Below, piece by piece: positions 1 through 11,970 of a stretch of 64,000 nucleotides of DNA (position 1 is the first letter of the stretch; every line of letters begins with the position of its first letter). The notes under the pieces were generated by a model. The model saw only the letters and a program-made list of their open reading frames with translations. It searched no databases and was not told the DNA's origin. The position numbers were made by a program, and so were the translations under genes. The stretch is from positions 12,406,642 through 12,470,641 of the forward strand of contig NC_080056.1 of the NCBI RefSeq assembly GCF_026212465.1, read 5' to 3'. The stretch comes from Amaranthus tricolor (lineage: Eukaryota > Streptophyta > Magnoliopsida > Caryophyllales > Amaranthaceae).

Positions 1-1070
1 CTTGAACTTATGTGTAATCCGGCACCCATGTTTTCCAGCACGTAGAAATGCGGGGTTAGACAGGGGGACCGAGAGAGTCCCATCCTGTAGAAGCTCGAGC
101 ATAAAAATTGGTGGAGCGACGACTCTCATCACAGTTAGAGTTTGGAAAATGTCCCTTCTTTCGCCAGACCCTTACATATATCAGAAAGTCATTATTATGT
201 GTGTTGTTCAAATGTGATTTTGGATCTAATTATGTAGATCTATTGGATCAACCTTATAGTTACCAAGTGTAGGTGACTGTAGCAAAGATATTTATTTACA
301 ATCATGTGATGAATGTGAAAAATTGTTGAAAGTATAAGAGAACTGAAAATGAGAAACGAGAACTGAGGAACTTAAAATCAAGTTTTGAAATTTACTTTGC
401 ATATCTTGTGAATATATTATGATTGTCATAGTATTACATTGTTGAGGAATTTGTACTTGGCGTTAGGAACTGATTCAAATTCAAACGGCTGTCATCCGTA
501 TCATGGATGAAAGTATTTTGCAGGAAGGTTTAGCTTCAAGTTTCAATCCAGGCCACATTATTTATTTTCTTTATTAAGGATTTAGTTGCATTTTATTTTA
601 CTTATTGGTGACTTTGATGATCATGTTGTATTTATGCCTTTATTATGGTTTGGGAAAACAATATGTGTTATTCTCTCAATACCGCCATTGTTTTAAAAGT
701 ATTTTAAGTTGAGAATTTGAAATTGGTTTTTCGAACCTTGTAATTCTCAAATTATTCATTAATGATTTCATAATTAAAACGTATAATTTGAAATGAATTA
801 CTCTTTCCCAAACACCATCTGAATTGATACTTATCGTCCATTTGTGTTACAAAGTTAAAGAAAGAAACGTTTGATAGGATGTACATTTTGTGTTATCAAA
901 ACTCAAAATGAGAGCAATCATAGTTCAAAATGGGTTGTAAAAAGCACTGTTGGAAAAAAGTCTATGAAACCTTCTAATCTTAGGAAGAATTTGTAGAGTT
1001 GAATTAGAAGGTTATTCCATAATACAACTGTTTTTATCTAAATAATGTACTTATAAAGATTACAATTAAA
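1..1070. other. Non-genic AT-rich stretch
   Basis: No gene is supported here. The only open frame at the left edge (to about 217) has no recognisable domain. A possible short MITE lies at about 643-825: both ends carry a related inverted sequence (ATGGTTTGGGAAA on the left, TTTCCCAAACACCAT on the right), but I could not define a target duplication. The remainder is unremarkable AT-rich DNA. Confidence 0.5.
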
Positions 1071-1074
1071 TAAA

Positions 1075-1708
1075 TAATAAAGGATCATGTTATTCATTTT
1101 AAGGAAGGTAATTTTCTTAAATCTCATTCTTATGAATTTAAGTCAATTATGATGGATTTCTATAATCTTGATTTTAATCTGAATGATGATGGTCTCATTA
1201 TAAAATTGTTGTTCTCTACCTTAAGAGTATAAGCATGTTAAGAAAACTATTTAGTATGGAAAATTGGTGATAACTTATAGAGATGTCAAGGGGACATCAT
1301 AACTACAAAAGGCGTTGATTGAGAATCAACTAAGAGTGACAATGACTTTGTAGTAAGGAGAAGACCAATAAAGAAGGGTTGTCTTAAGCCGTGGTTTTTT
1401 TGTCATCATTGCCAAAAGTGGGGTCACAACGGTAAGAAGGGTGTTATTTCTTCTTATAGAGAGTCTACGAAGATTGTTCATAGTGATAGTAATATTGTTG
1501 TTTCGATTTTTGTGGTTGAGTCAAGTGGTAGGTCCAAGAAACAATGGATTTTTATCAGAATAATTCTTTGCATATCACACCGTATAAGCATTGATTCTCT
1601 AGATATGAGTATATTCAAGGTGAAGTGATACTAATGGGCAAAATGTGGTGTGCAATGTTGTGGGTATTGAATTGTTAAGGAATGTTCATCATGTTCTGGA
1701 TATGAAAG
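1075..1708 (+). pseudogene. Decayed Ty1/copia gag-protease remnant
   Basis: Translation in shifting frames gives pieces typical of copia polyproteins. A UBN2/gag-like stretch (SYEFKSIMMDFYNLDFNLND) lies near 1120-1190. A zinc-knuckle relic reading CHHCQKWGHNGKKG, with the last Cys lost, lies near 1400-1440. A protease-end motif (LLRNVHHVLDMK) lies near 1672-1708. Stops and frameshifts are frequent, so the copy is dead. It continues after the solo LTR at 1709-3202, where the next copia motif (LISLGAL) resumes in the expected order. Lineage within copia cannot be assigned from this much sequence. Confidence 0.75.
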
Positions 1709-3202
1709 TGATAGGTGCAAATTTTAATAACCGCAAGCGCACGGTGGACGTGTAGCTATGGGTCGAACACAAGGAGGTGAGTTAACTAATTTCGTTGCCT
1801 TATGACTACAAGACACAGATTAACAAATAGTTTGGTCGAGAAACTAATACTACAATGCAAAAACTCAAGCTAAAACAATTTGATCAATACGAAGATGAAT
1901 ATGATATGAAAAGCTCTAGGATGTCGGGCATCACCTAATTCTAACATGGGGATTAATTACTCTCATAATTGTATGAATTTGAGTCGTTGGCGTAATTAAA
2001 CGTGATCTAATAAATCTCAAGCTTCCGCTCTATTGATCAATATCGGTTTAAGACCTTACTAGTGTTAATCCTCAAACTTCCGTTTTATTGGCTAAACTAG
2101 TAGGAATTTAACTTAAATATATCTCAATCTTAAATTAATCATAATCTCAAACTTCCATTTTATTGAAAAGGTTAATAAAGATATTTAAACTAAGATTCAT
2201 TAAGTATAGGTTTAATCATAGACCCAAATTTCACACAATTAATCGATAAAATATTATCCCATGCTTTGAATTAGGGTTTTTACCCTAATCCTACACTAGA
2301 CATGGTAATAAAAATGCAAATCATGACGAATGATGACTTAATAAAAATACTAAACATAAAACGATAAATGATTTTAATGCACATAGATAAATAATAAAGC
2401 GATGAACAAAGAAAACTTACTAATTGCGAAGAGCGAGAATGTAAATTGCAAGAGGAATTAATGTAACAACGAAGTTTTGCAACAAAAGCTTAAGGAAAAA
2501 AAATAATTCTCAAGATTAAAAACTAAAAACTACTACTATAAAGTGATAAAAAAACTCATGTCTTCAGAATAAAATAACTGCCACTATTTATAGTGGCTCC
2601 AAAAATAACTATCAAACGCACGGCGACGACTCGTGACATCAGCAGCGACGAGTCGTCGCTTTGCTACTGCCTGGATTATGTGACTTTAGTGAGTTGGCGA
2701 CGAGTCGTGGAAATATTGGGGACGAATCGTCGCTCAGTCTCTGGACTTCATTACTCAGATCAGAATGTATGCGACGAGTCGTGTCATCAGGAGCGACGAG
2801 TTGTGGCTTTGGCACTGGACTATAATGCTGAGGTCAATAGGTGTGCGACGAGTTGTGGCATCTGCGGGACGACTTGTCGCTTTTGTTCTGGATTGTAATG
2901 TTGAACGACGAGTCGTGGCTTTTTGGCATGGTTTAGCTACGACTCGTTTCTTTCCCTTGGAGCTTGTTTAGCTCGATGTCTTCACTTCTTTTAGGGGTCT
3001 TACGCCATTTCTCGAGGCCTTTACCCTCTTATCACCCCCGAGACCTAATAAAACTTTGATTCCGCCTCAAAAATTACATAAAATACATTATTGAGCATAT
3101 GAGACGAAAATGTGAAATATTACCCACAACACTATTAAAACCCACTAAAACATCACATAAGAAGCATGAAATTAACACAAATGAGTGCAAATGCACTCAT
3201 CA
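1709..3202. mobile_element. Solo LTR (family A, copy 1)
   Basis: The 1494-bp sequence starts TGATAGGTGCAA and ends GCACTCATCA, so it has the TG...CA ends of an LTR. It is flanked by a perfect 5-bp duplication GAAAG (1704-1708 and 3203-3207). Removing the element plus one duplication restores the interrupted copia reading (DMK followed by ESLISLGAL), which supports insertion into copia DNA. No internal retroviral genes are present, so this looks like a solo LTR left by recombination. Near its right end is a short perfect hairpin (ATGAGTGC/GCACTCAT). A diverged reverse-oriented copy lies at 3521-5113. Confidence 0.85.
2610..2950. repeat. Array of near-palindromic CGACGAGTCGTGG motifs inside solo LTR
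   Basis: At least eight copies of a motif close to GCGACGAGTCGTGGC recur at irregular spacing of roughly 20-60 bp. The core ACGAGTCGT is palindromic except for its central base, so each copy reads almost the same on both strands. The motif is GC-rich against AT-rich surroundings. It is much weaker or absent in the sister LTR at 3521-5113, so it may be an amplification private to this copy or subfamily. Confidence 0.7.
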
Positions 3203-3207
3203 GAAAG

Positions 3208-3520
3208 AGAGCTTGATATCACTAGGTGCTTTAGTTAGTAGTAGATGCATTTTAAACAAGGATGGTTTGATAGTTGGTTGGATTAATAGTTGATAGGAAG
3301 CATTGGTCAATAGGTTATTCATTGTTGTTGTCCAATGAGCATCATTCAAGTATTTGGCTTTCAAGCCTTGTCATATGAGTGAGAGAGGCTTTGTGCTACT
3401 ATCTAAGAGGGGTCTACTAGGTGAGAGATGTACCAGTGATATAGTATTAGGTTTTGTGAGCATAGAGTTCTTAATTAACAAGCGAAGAGGGATTAGCTAT
3501 AGAACTTGGGTGTAGTATTC
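3208..3520 (+). pseudogene. Copia GAG-pre-integrase/integrase start remnant
   Basis: This is the continuation of the copia relic of 1075-1708. LISLGAL is followed by HMSERGFVLLSKRGLL near 3370-3415, the classic pre-integrase motif. A CEH...KR stretch near 3457-3490 matches the start of the copia integrase zinc region but carries stops. The relic is cut again at 3520 by the second solo LTR. No convincing continuation could be found after 5118. Confidence 0.7.
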
Positions 3521-5113
3521 TAATAAGTGCAATTATCTGCACTTATTTATATCGTTTTATACTCCTTAATGATGGTCGTTGTTAATAATTTCGTGATTAT
3601 TTTGAAGATTTATGCTACTTTACTCGTTTTGGTTATTCATGCTGATTTTGAGTGGTTTTGATTGTTTTAAGCATAATTCTTATGGTTTTAATGATGACGA
3701 AGTTCACTAAGAAATATTTTAGCTCGGGTGAAGATGTCCTACAAAGAAATGAGCAAAAAAGTAGAAGAGTGTTTATAATGTAAAAGTTTTGAGGTGAAAT
3801 TTGATACATGTCTACTCTTTTGGCTATAACTTTTGATAGCAAGATCGCATTAATGCAGGGTTCGCGGCATTGGAAACTAGACTTCAATAGCTTTCCAACG
3901 ATATATTGTATGTCTAATTTCAATAATCGAGCAAGAAATGATGATTTTTGAAGTTTGCAAAAACTGTCAGCCAAAAACACCGACTCAGCTTCCTGGTCGT
4001 GGAAGTGGACGCCGAGTAGGCTTTTTCTTCAAGGAGGAGCATTAATTTCAATAGCCCATTTTTCAATACTTTAATTTTGTATTATTTATTGTTATCTTTA
4101 TTTTAATTAATTTCTTAGGGATTTATTTAGGGGTTAATGAGGAGCATTTATGAGAAGCCTCCTTTGAGGAGCACAAGGAGGGAGACTAACTCCTTCTTCC
4201 TCCTTCATCTTCCTTTCCATTTGAACATCATTTTAATTCTTGTAAGCTTTTAATTTCTTGTCTTTGATTTACTTTCTCATTATTAGTTTAATCTTTCTTT
4301 ATCAAATTTGTATTAGTCTAATTGTCATTACTTTAATTGTTTTCTTAGAAATTGTCATTTAATAAAAGTAGTATTGGTCTTCCTATTTTTGTCTCTTGGA
4401 TCTTAATTGTGTGTTTCATAGTTTAATTATTGTTTTTCCTCGCAAATTTCATTATTATCATCTTTTATCATGCTTAATTTCATTCTAGGCTTTGTGTTCA
4501 TTGTTTTCACCATGAATAGTGATCATAGTGAGTAGATTTATTTTCTAGGGTTAGGGTTTGAACCTATAAGTCAAGTATGATTTGATTTTTTAATGTATCT
4601 ATGAAATTAGGATCAAAGTGGTTGAATTGATCTAATAACCCTAAATTAAATATGCTTTATTGGACTAGTAAATAAAACTAGCACGTGAGATTAGGATCGA
4701 CTTTGCTTTAGGATAAATTTTAGTTAAATTCTTATTAATTCGTTCAATAAAACTAGCGTGTGAGAATTAAATTAGTAGGGCTTAAATCTAATAGTTAATC
4801 AACAGAGCGAGAGTTTGAGATTAAAAGATCATGTTTAACCACGTAATTAATCCGACATTTCATAGACACTAATGAAAATTTATCATACAAGAGTTTAGGG
4901 GACTCCCGACACCCTAGATCTCTTCTCCACATAATTTAATCCATATTTCTTATTGCATTTGTACTTTGTTAGAAAACAACCAACCAAACACTTTTTTCTC
5001 TTTGAGCAATATAATTAGTAGAAATTAGCAAGTTTCTTGTCTTAACTTCCTTGCGTTCGACACGCGACTACACGTACACCGTGCGCTTGCGGTTATATAA
5101 AAGTTGGACATCA
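3521..5113. mobile_element. Solo LTR (family A, copy 2, opposite orientation)
   Basis: Its reverse complement aligns along its length with 1709-3202: the terminal CCGCAAGCGCACGGTG block near 5070-5095, the AATCTCAA...CGCTCT block near 4800-4815, and the hairpin near 3523-3545. The candidate 5-bp duplication is TATTC (3516-3520) against TATTT (5114-5118), one mismatch. The outer base pair is TA...CA, so one end appears mutated. It is more diverged than a pair of LTRs of one element should be, so two independent insertions are more likely than one element. Confidence 0.7.
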
Positions 5114-5118
5114 TATTT

Positions 5119-5870
5119 GCAACACAAACTCAACTATGCAAACTTAATGTCTCTCCGCAAAGTCACCAATAAGTTATGATCCTTACGGAAAGTTGTTGAG
5201 CGCTATCCATGGAAGGATTCTAACAAGCGTGATTTTTTGTCTTTCTGGTTGCAACTATTTACAATCCCAAGTTCTCAACAACTCGAGAAAATATGGTAAC
5301 AAATATTTTTTAGTTGTTTGACCAACCAACAAGGAAAAAAACCAAATTTTGTCAAATATACAACTAAACTACACCCAAAAAAGCTAATGTCATTAACTAA
5401 TTAAACAAGGTAACTGTCAATTGTCAAATAAACTCTTAATAACCTTACAAAGACGGACTACTAAAGTTTCACACCAATACGCAATGCGTCACCAAGCGTT
5501 AAACTCAAAATCAAATTGAATATAAAATAGATTAAAAAAAAAAGTACAAAAGTCATTTGCTCATATATCAACCTAGATTTTCATTTTTACATTTTCTTCT
5601 TTTTGTGTGTTCAACAAAGTAAATTTACTAGAAGTAATTCATAATTCTGTACCAAAAAATCAACAGAGAAATAACAAATATACCAGTCTCATACAGCATT
5701 AACACATATCAAAACTCATACCAACTTAACCAACATATATTAGTATCTCTAGTTATATGATTGTATACATAAGTTAAATGCTGTCAGTTGACAGCATTAA
5801 CAACACGTAGATCCGCCCCTTGTCTCATGTCACTCGTTCGTACTAGTCCCGTTTTTTAGACATACAAACA
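5119..5870. other. Non-genic AT-rich stretch
   Basis: No coding potential was recognised on either strand. It forms the 3' flank of the minus-strand F-box pseudogene, whose reading frame ends at 5872, and probably includes its former 3' UTR. No repeat structure was recognised. Confidence 0.5.
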
Positions 5871-5871
5871 T

Positions 5872-7146
5872 TCATAGGAAAGGTGAAACAAGAGTCCTAA
5901 TATAGCTCAGTACCTCAATATCACCCAAATTTTTCACTAATGAGATAGATTTTGACAAATCTTGATCCAGATCAGTAAGCAAGAGACTACCATCATTTGT
6001 CTGCACCAAAACTTTCCCATTCTCTATACATCCATAGAAATTGTGCAAACCCAGAATTGTATCAATTTTGAAGAGTTTTGTCCAAGAATCCCACGCCCCA
6101 TATTGCATTAACATCCAAATTTCAACCTTTCCATAGATATCTTCATCCCAAACACACAAATTCCCACCCATTTCACTCAATCTAAATTCCAAAAGATCAG
6201 CATTATCCAAAAATTGTTTAGGCATCTTCACATCCTTGAAGGTCTCATTCACTAAATCAAATCCGGTTATAAACCTAGCATTCGATGTTCGAATTCGGGT
6301 CATATTCCAATGCAATGTCTCATTCACCAAAACTCCTTTACCACCCATCAAAATTGAAAGCTCGCTTTCATCAAATGCACCAATTTTCTTCCATAATTTG
6401 GACCTTAATGAATAAACATACACAAAAGTCTTTAAACTCCCCCTTTGAAGACCCCCAACAAACAACACATAATCATCTTTAAAAGAAACAAAGCCAAACC
6501 CATATATCAATTTCCCTTGAAAATTCCCTCAAGGATCAAATACATGTAGAGATTTACCCATAATTGGATTATAAACATGAAAGTAATAATCGAAACCATT
6601 AAATTTATTGCCACGCCCAAAGCATATCAACCCATTACATGAACCAATCAAAAAAGTATTAACACCATTATCATAAAAATGGAGACTTTTTATCAAAGTT
6701 AAACCCTTTTCTCCGTGATTATCATCTGGGTATTTATCATATGCACCATAATTAAGAATGTAAAAGTAATAATCAGATTTAATAAAGACACATTTTGTAG
6801 ACACAAATGGGTTTGAATTAGTGCATTTTATATGAGATTTGATGAAATAAGGGGTTGAAAATATAGAATTCCATGTTTTTGACACAGATTTGAAACGGGT
6901 TAAGGAATTTACTGGTAATCTTGTGAGGATTTCAGAAAAGACGAGCTCTTGAGGTAATTCTACAAGGGAGAGAGGAAGGTTTTTGGATGATTGAACCTCG
7001 TCGTTTTGGTGATCATTGTTGTCTTTCTTCAACCTTCGTTTCTTCCTTTTTCTGTACCTTTCCATTGATCGGATCATGTGTGACGGGCGGGCTTTGATTG
7101 TTTCAGGTGGGTTTACCGGGATTCGAAGTAATGTTCCCGGCAACAA
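5872..7146 (-). pseudogene. F-box protein gene with an in-frame stop
   Basis: F-box proteins bind SKP1 and present substrates to SCF ubiquitin ligases. Two open segments in the same frame (7146-6529 and 6528-5872) are separated by a single TGA at about 6529-6531. Reading across it gives one protein of about 424 residues. The N-terminal basic leader (residues 25-45) is followed by an F-box at about residues 57-105 (LVELPQELVFSEILTRLP...). The substrate-binding half contains FLIGSCNGLICF and YNPIMGKS, typical of the plant F-box-associated (FBA) type. The rest of the frame is clean, so this is either a very recent pseudogene, a sequencing error, or a truncated 205-residue F-box-only protein. The start is the first in-frame Met; a second Met at residue 25 is possible. 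Confidence 0.8.
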
Positions 7147-7289
7147 AAGAAATGAAAGAGTTGACTGTTTTATAATGTTTGCCTTTCCATGCTTTTGACT
7201 TTATCTGTACCTTCGTTCTCATTTACCAATCTATGCATGAAGTAGATAACAAAATTTAACTCATTGTTCATCCATTAAATTTGTTTTAC

Positions 7290-7700
7290 CGGATGATGTT
7301 TGGCACGTGGGAATAAAAAGTAAGAGTATATAGTTGAAACTTAAAATTAGACTTTCAGATGAGAATTGAATTGAGACTTTGAAAATAATTGTCTCATGTT
7401 TTTATTTGACAAATGACAAAAATAGATAAGAAATCAGATTATAAAATTGTCCTTATAACTCTGTACTTTTCTTTACTTTTATTAATGGCAAAAAAATATC
7501 TTTTTATAACTTATTTAAGTCTCAACTCAAATAACATTCTCCCCTTAAGAATTTTTTTTGTGGACTTTTCTAAGTCTCAACTCATCTTCATATTTCAACC
7601 TTTATCAATTCTCATTCCCCTCGAACAAATAAAAAAACTTTCTAATCTTACCCAAAATCCCAATCCCAACCTGAATTTTCTATTGCCAAACACACCCTTA
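7290..7700. mobile_element. Possible MITE between the F-box and PPR genes
   Basis: The left end reads TGTTTGGCACGTGGGAAT and the right end ATTGCCAAACACAC, an imperfect inverted pair, with further inverted similarity inside (TTGAGACTT...AAGTCTCAA). I could not fix a target duplication, so the superfamily is unknown. The remaining 7147-7289 and 7701-8198 sequence holds no gene and would include the PPR promoter; no firm TATA box was chosen. Confidence 0.4.
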
Positions 7701-8198
7701 TTTCTATTATTAACTCAACCCACACGCCAATTTTTTAAAAATTTTCACCGACACATTGCTCTCATTTCTTCTCAAATATCATTTTGAATGTTTTTTTTTA
7801 ATTTGTTCACCAATTAGCTATGGTTAAAATTGGCGGGATAGAAAGAATACTTTTGTATTACTAATGTCAACTTTTTTTGCTCGCCAAGTGTAAAAATTCC
7901 TAAATGGTTCAGCTCCTCACATATCCCCCATAAACGCTTGAGTTGAGTATAACCACAAATTACAAATATCTGTTAACATGACTACATTTTCATATATTCC
8001 AACTGAGTTGGAACTTGCCTAACCTCATAAATCAATATCAGGACACAAGTTCCCTGAAGTTAAACCATCCACGTGGAAGCCAATGACTGGTTCATGTAAT
8101 TCACTAATACTATAATATTAATTCAATAAATCATCACCATTAGAAAAACCTCAAAATTAATCATATGAACTGAAAAAAGTCACACTTGATCTTCTTCA

Positions 8199-10085
8199 AT
8201 GGCAATTTCAACTTCTTCAGGCATTTCACCTGCAAATTTCTTTACCCCACTTCATAATTCAACTAAATTCAGCAAATTCAAACCTTTCCCAAGCTTCATA
8301 TCTCCTCCATGGAGGCATTCCAAGTTCATCATAGTTAATTTCTCTCCTTATCCTTCCCCTGTTTTAGAAGAACAACCTCCCCCTGTTCCTTCCCCTGTTG
8401 AATTCATCTATGGAGCTCCGACTTCGGAATTCCAAACTCCGAAAAACAAGGATCGGAATATCAATAAATTCATTAGAGAGTTGTTGAAGGATTCAAACAC
8501 AGAAGACATTGGATTGGAGTATTATGAAAAGGCGAAATCGAGTCCGATATTTCAACCTCAGAAACCAACTCTCAAGTCTGTGTTGAGGTATTTGGTAAAA
8601 TCTAAGAAATGGGATTTAATTTCTGTGGTTTCTAGAGATATAAAGATGTACCAAGTTTTGCCTGATAAAGTGTTTTGTGCTAGTATTACCAGTACTTGCA
8701 TTAAAGAGAGGAAGTTTAAAGTTGCTGATATGCTCTTAGAAAGCTTTGAAATTGATAAGAAAGTTGCTGCATTTGCTTATGAATCTGCATTGAGAGCCTA
8801 TAACAAGCTTCATATGTATAGCATAACAATTCAGTTGTATGAAAGAATGAAATCAGGTGGGCTTGTTTTGGATCCTGGTGGGTATGTTTTGATCATGGAA
8901 GCTTATAAGAAAGTGGGTAATTTTCTGAAAGTTGAGGAGATTTTTAGTGAATTAGAATCTAGTAAAAAGCTAGAAAAAACTGAAAATTCATCTAAGATTT
9001 ATGGAGTTTGGCTAGAGGCTTTAGGGAAATCGGGTCAGTATGCCAAAGCTTTGGAGAAATTCGCGCTAATGGACGAAAAGGGTATTCCTCTGAATGAGTC
9101 GATTTACAGTCAGTTGATCGGATCGTTGGCTGAGAAGAAAGAAATCAATGTCGTTGAACAACTTGTTGAAGATGCAGAGTCTAAGCAGATGCTGAAGGAT
9201 CCTGCATTATTCATGAAGTTGGTGATCATGTATGTTGAAAAAGGCTTGTTAGAAAAGACTCTGGATGTTGCAAGGAAAATGAAAGCGGCTAACTTAAAGA
9301 TTTCTGATTGTGTTTTTTGTGCAATTGTTAATGGTTATGTCAAGAAAAGGGACCTAAAAGCCGCAGCAAGAGTTTATGAAGAACTTGTTTCAGATGGGTG
9401 TGAGCCGGGGCAAGTGACCTATGCATCAATAATCAACGTTTATTTCCACCTTAAATTGTTTTCCCGGGCTCAGAAGGTCTTCAATGAGATGCAAGAAAAC
9501 GGGTTTGACAGATGCGTGGTGGCTTACTCAACGATGATAGTGATGTATGGCAAGTCTGGGCAATTGAGAGAGGCGATGAAGCTCTTAGCACAGATGAAGG
9601 AGAAAGGCTGTGAGCCTAATGTCTGGGTATACAACTCGCTTATCGATTTACATGGGAGGGCGAAGAATTTGAGGCAAGTTGAGAAGATATGGAAGGAAAT
9701 GAAGAGGAGAAAGGTAAAGCCTGATAGAGTGAGCTACACTAGCATCATAGGAGCTTACTCAAGATCGGGAGAGCTTGAGACATGCGTAGAGTTGTACGAT
9801 GATTATCGGAGGAATGGAGGGGCAATTGATCTAGCTTTAGCTGGGATTATGGTGGGTGTGTTTTCGAAGACTAATAGGATCAATGAGCTAATTAAGCTAC
9901 TGCAGGATATGAAGGCAGGGGGGATTAGATTGGATACAAGACTCTATAAATCAGCTTTAAATGCATTCAGAGATGCTGGGTTACAAATGCAAGCAAGATG
10001 GTTGTATGAGAGTTTTGGGATGGTTTCTGTTAATCATCAGATTTCAAATAATGGTAGGATGAGAAGGAGGCCTGTTCTGTTCTAA
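8199..10085 (+). CDS. P-class pentatricopeptide repeat protein, probably plastid
   Basis: PPR proteins are organellar RNA-binding proteins acting in RNA stabilisation, splicing or translation. The gene is a single 628-residue exon, as is usual for PPR genes. The first 45 or so residues are rich in Ser/Thr/Phe/Pro with few acidic residues, consistent with a chloroplast transit peptide. About eleven 35-residue helical repeats run from about residue 190 to 605, with canonical signatures such as VTYASIINVYFHLKLFSRA, NVWVYNSLIDLHGRAKNL and RVSYTSIIGAYSRSGEL. No E, DYW or SMR domain follows, so it is P-class. From memory it most resembles Arabidopsis At5g13770 (length, N-terminus), but I could not check this. 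The ATG at 8199 starts the transit-peptide-like leader and lies just after in-frame stops. The frame is intact. Confidence 0.92.
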   Translation: MAISTSSGISPANFFTPLHNSTKFSKFKPFPSFISPPWRHSKFIIVNFSPYPSPVLEEQPPPVPSPVEFIYGAPTSEFQTPKNKDRNINKFIRELLKDSNTEDIGLEYYEKAKSSPIFQPQKPTLKSVLRYLVKSKKWDLISVVSRDIKMYQVLPDKVFCASITSTCIKERKFKVADMLLESFEIDKKVAAFAYESALRAYNKLHMYSITIQLYERMKSGGLVLDPGGYVLIMEAYKKVGNFLKVEEIFSELESSKKLEKTENSSKIYGVWLEALGKSGQYAKALEKFALMDEKGIPLNESIYSQLIGSLAEKKEINVVEQLVEDAESKQMLKDPALFMKLVIMYVEKGLLEKTLDVARKMKAANLKISDCVFCAIVNGYVKKRDLKAAARVYEELVSDGCEPGQVTYASIINVYFHLKLFSRAQKVFNEMQENGFDRCVVAYSTMIVMYGKSGQLREAMKLLAQMKEKGCEPNVWVYNSLIDLHGRAKNLRQVEKIWKEMKRRKVKPDRVSYTSIIGAYSRSGELETCVELYDDYRRNGGAIDLALAGIMVGVFSKTNRINELIKLLQDMKAGGIRLDTRLYKSALNAFRDAGLQMQARWLYESFGMVSVNHQISNNGRMRRRPVLF

Positions 10086-10099
10086 GCATAAAGCATACA

Positions 10100-10760
10100 A
10101 GAGAAACAAAATGTAAGTAAGCTAAGCTGAAAGATGCACAGATATATTGGTCAGTTGGTTTTGTACATATTTATGTGGTTGTATAATTATGTTGATTCTT
10201 AATGCCTACTCGGCTATTCCAACTAGTATATCAGTATAGCACACAATTTTATGGGCATTTTTTGGTTGAATAAGAAATCAGTCATTCATAAAATCCTCAT
10301 CAATGCATAATATAGAAACCATAGAGAAGGCATAGCTTGTGTTTTACTATAACATTTAAAGAAGGGAAGGAAAGGGAGGAGAGCTAAGATTGGCGATTTT
10401 CCTTCCAAATGTTCTCCAATATCATTCCTTTCAGTAATACACATTACCATTGTTGCAATACATATTGCCGTAAAAGACAGAACTTAGTACTAATGCAACA
10501 TAAATATAATTGATCCAGAGAACATACATCTAACACACGATAGTATTCCTAAGCAATATACTAGCACATTAAGGAAGGAAGGTCAAACCGAGAAATGAGA
10601 CTCTCGCCTTATAAACCTCTGCATAATTAGGATACCTAGTGATAGCATGTGAAGGTGGATCGGTATTTGGATCAACAAGCTCAAGTCTAGTTTCTCTTTG
10701 AATGCGTACAATGCCATTGTATGTGAATCCCAAGACTTTGATAGAGTTGCTATAAATAAC
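10100..10760 (-). pseudogene. F-box C-terminal fragment in a duplicated block
   Basis: On the minus strand, 10755-10575 translates with minor breaks to SNSIKVLGFTYNGIVRIQ followed by a VDPNTDPPSHAI stretch. This parallels the C-terminus of the F-box pseudogene at 11971-13158 (LDPNADPPPYAIVRDPNFAKVY). The block below it (10150-10560) also matches 11110-11960, including the segment with CAGTCATYCMTAAAAYCCTC. There is no F-box domain here, so it is a truncated duplicate, not a gene. The 3' UTR of the PPR gene must lie in the first part of this interval. Confidence 0.65.
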
Positions 10761-11970
10761 TAGAACATTTATTTTTTTGTTTAAGACTACCTATTAACTT
10801 TTACGTTAAATATCAGTTAGTTTATTCATCACTTAACTCACGGGCACTCTAATTTGATTTTCGCATCAGCATATATGTACCAGAATATTCCTCTATCCCT
10901 AACTCCTTTAACCTTCCATTAAAATTGAAATTAAAAATTTAGATACATTTTAGGTAAGTAGATGAACAATTTTACAGCATAGATAAAAAAAAAAGCTAAT
11001 TTTCAAAGCTTGAGCACAAAAGGTTTTAATGGGGAAGAAGAAGAAACATAATTTTGAATTAAGAACCTATTTCAATCAAAAAGTAGGGTTTATAGTGCAA
11101 CTTCGGTGAAAGACATGGTGAGTTGGTCTTGTGCAGATTTATGTGATTTTATAATGTTGATTCTTCATCCATACTCCTTACACACTAATATGTGCAGTTT
11201 TTGTTTTGGATAAAAAATCAGTCATCCCTAAAACCCTCGTCATGGATATAATATAGAAACCATATGGGAGGCTTAGCTTCCTCTTATTAGAGTGTGTTTG
11301 TTAACATTGAGGAAGGGAAGGGAACAAAGAGTGACGATTTTCCTCCCAAATGTGAAAGACATCTCTTCAATTCCATCCCCTCCATTTTCGTCCCTCTTAT
11401 TTGTTGTCCAATTAATACAAATGTCATCCCTTCATTTTCCTTTCCTTTCTTTCCCTCCATTTCCTCCTATCGAATCATAGCTAATGTGAGATGTTGAATG
11501 CTTTAGAGTACTCATATCAGGGACCTCGCTAGTACGAACATGCAACTGCGTAACTAAGATGTGTGTGAGCAACCAACATACAACTTATGTATTTTTTGTA
11601 GTATGAAGTAGGCAATATGTAAGCTAAATATACTTTCTTTAGTCATCCATACAATAATATAATAAATGCAAAAAGTAATTAAAAACACCACACAAGTATA
11701 AAATTCATTCACAAATCCACAAAACATGTGGTTTTATTTTCGTACATAAATAAAGTTATCAGTAATACTCCTCTGTCCCCTTGATATTGCTATTGATAAT
11801 GACAGTTCTCCTCACAATATATTACTATCAGTAGCAATCTCTACAGAAAGAGTACTTGTTAATTATTACCATTAACATTAAGGCTTTGACATCATGGTGG
11901 TGGCATTCTTGCAATTAATATGATTGATCTAGAACATAAGATAGTACTCCCTAAGCAATATACTAGTACT
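10761..11970. other. Non-genic DNA, second copy of the 10.1-10.75 kb duplication
   Basis: The interval contains no supported gene. The part from about 11110 to 11480 and from 11880 onward repeats the 10150-10560 block; roughly 400 bp between those parts is unmatched. A half Stowaway-like terminus (ACTCCTCTGTCCCC) sits near 11767. Confidence 0.5.
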
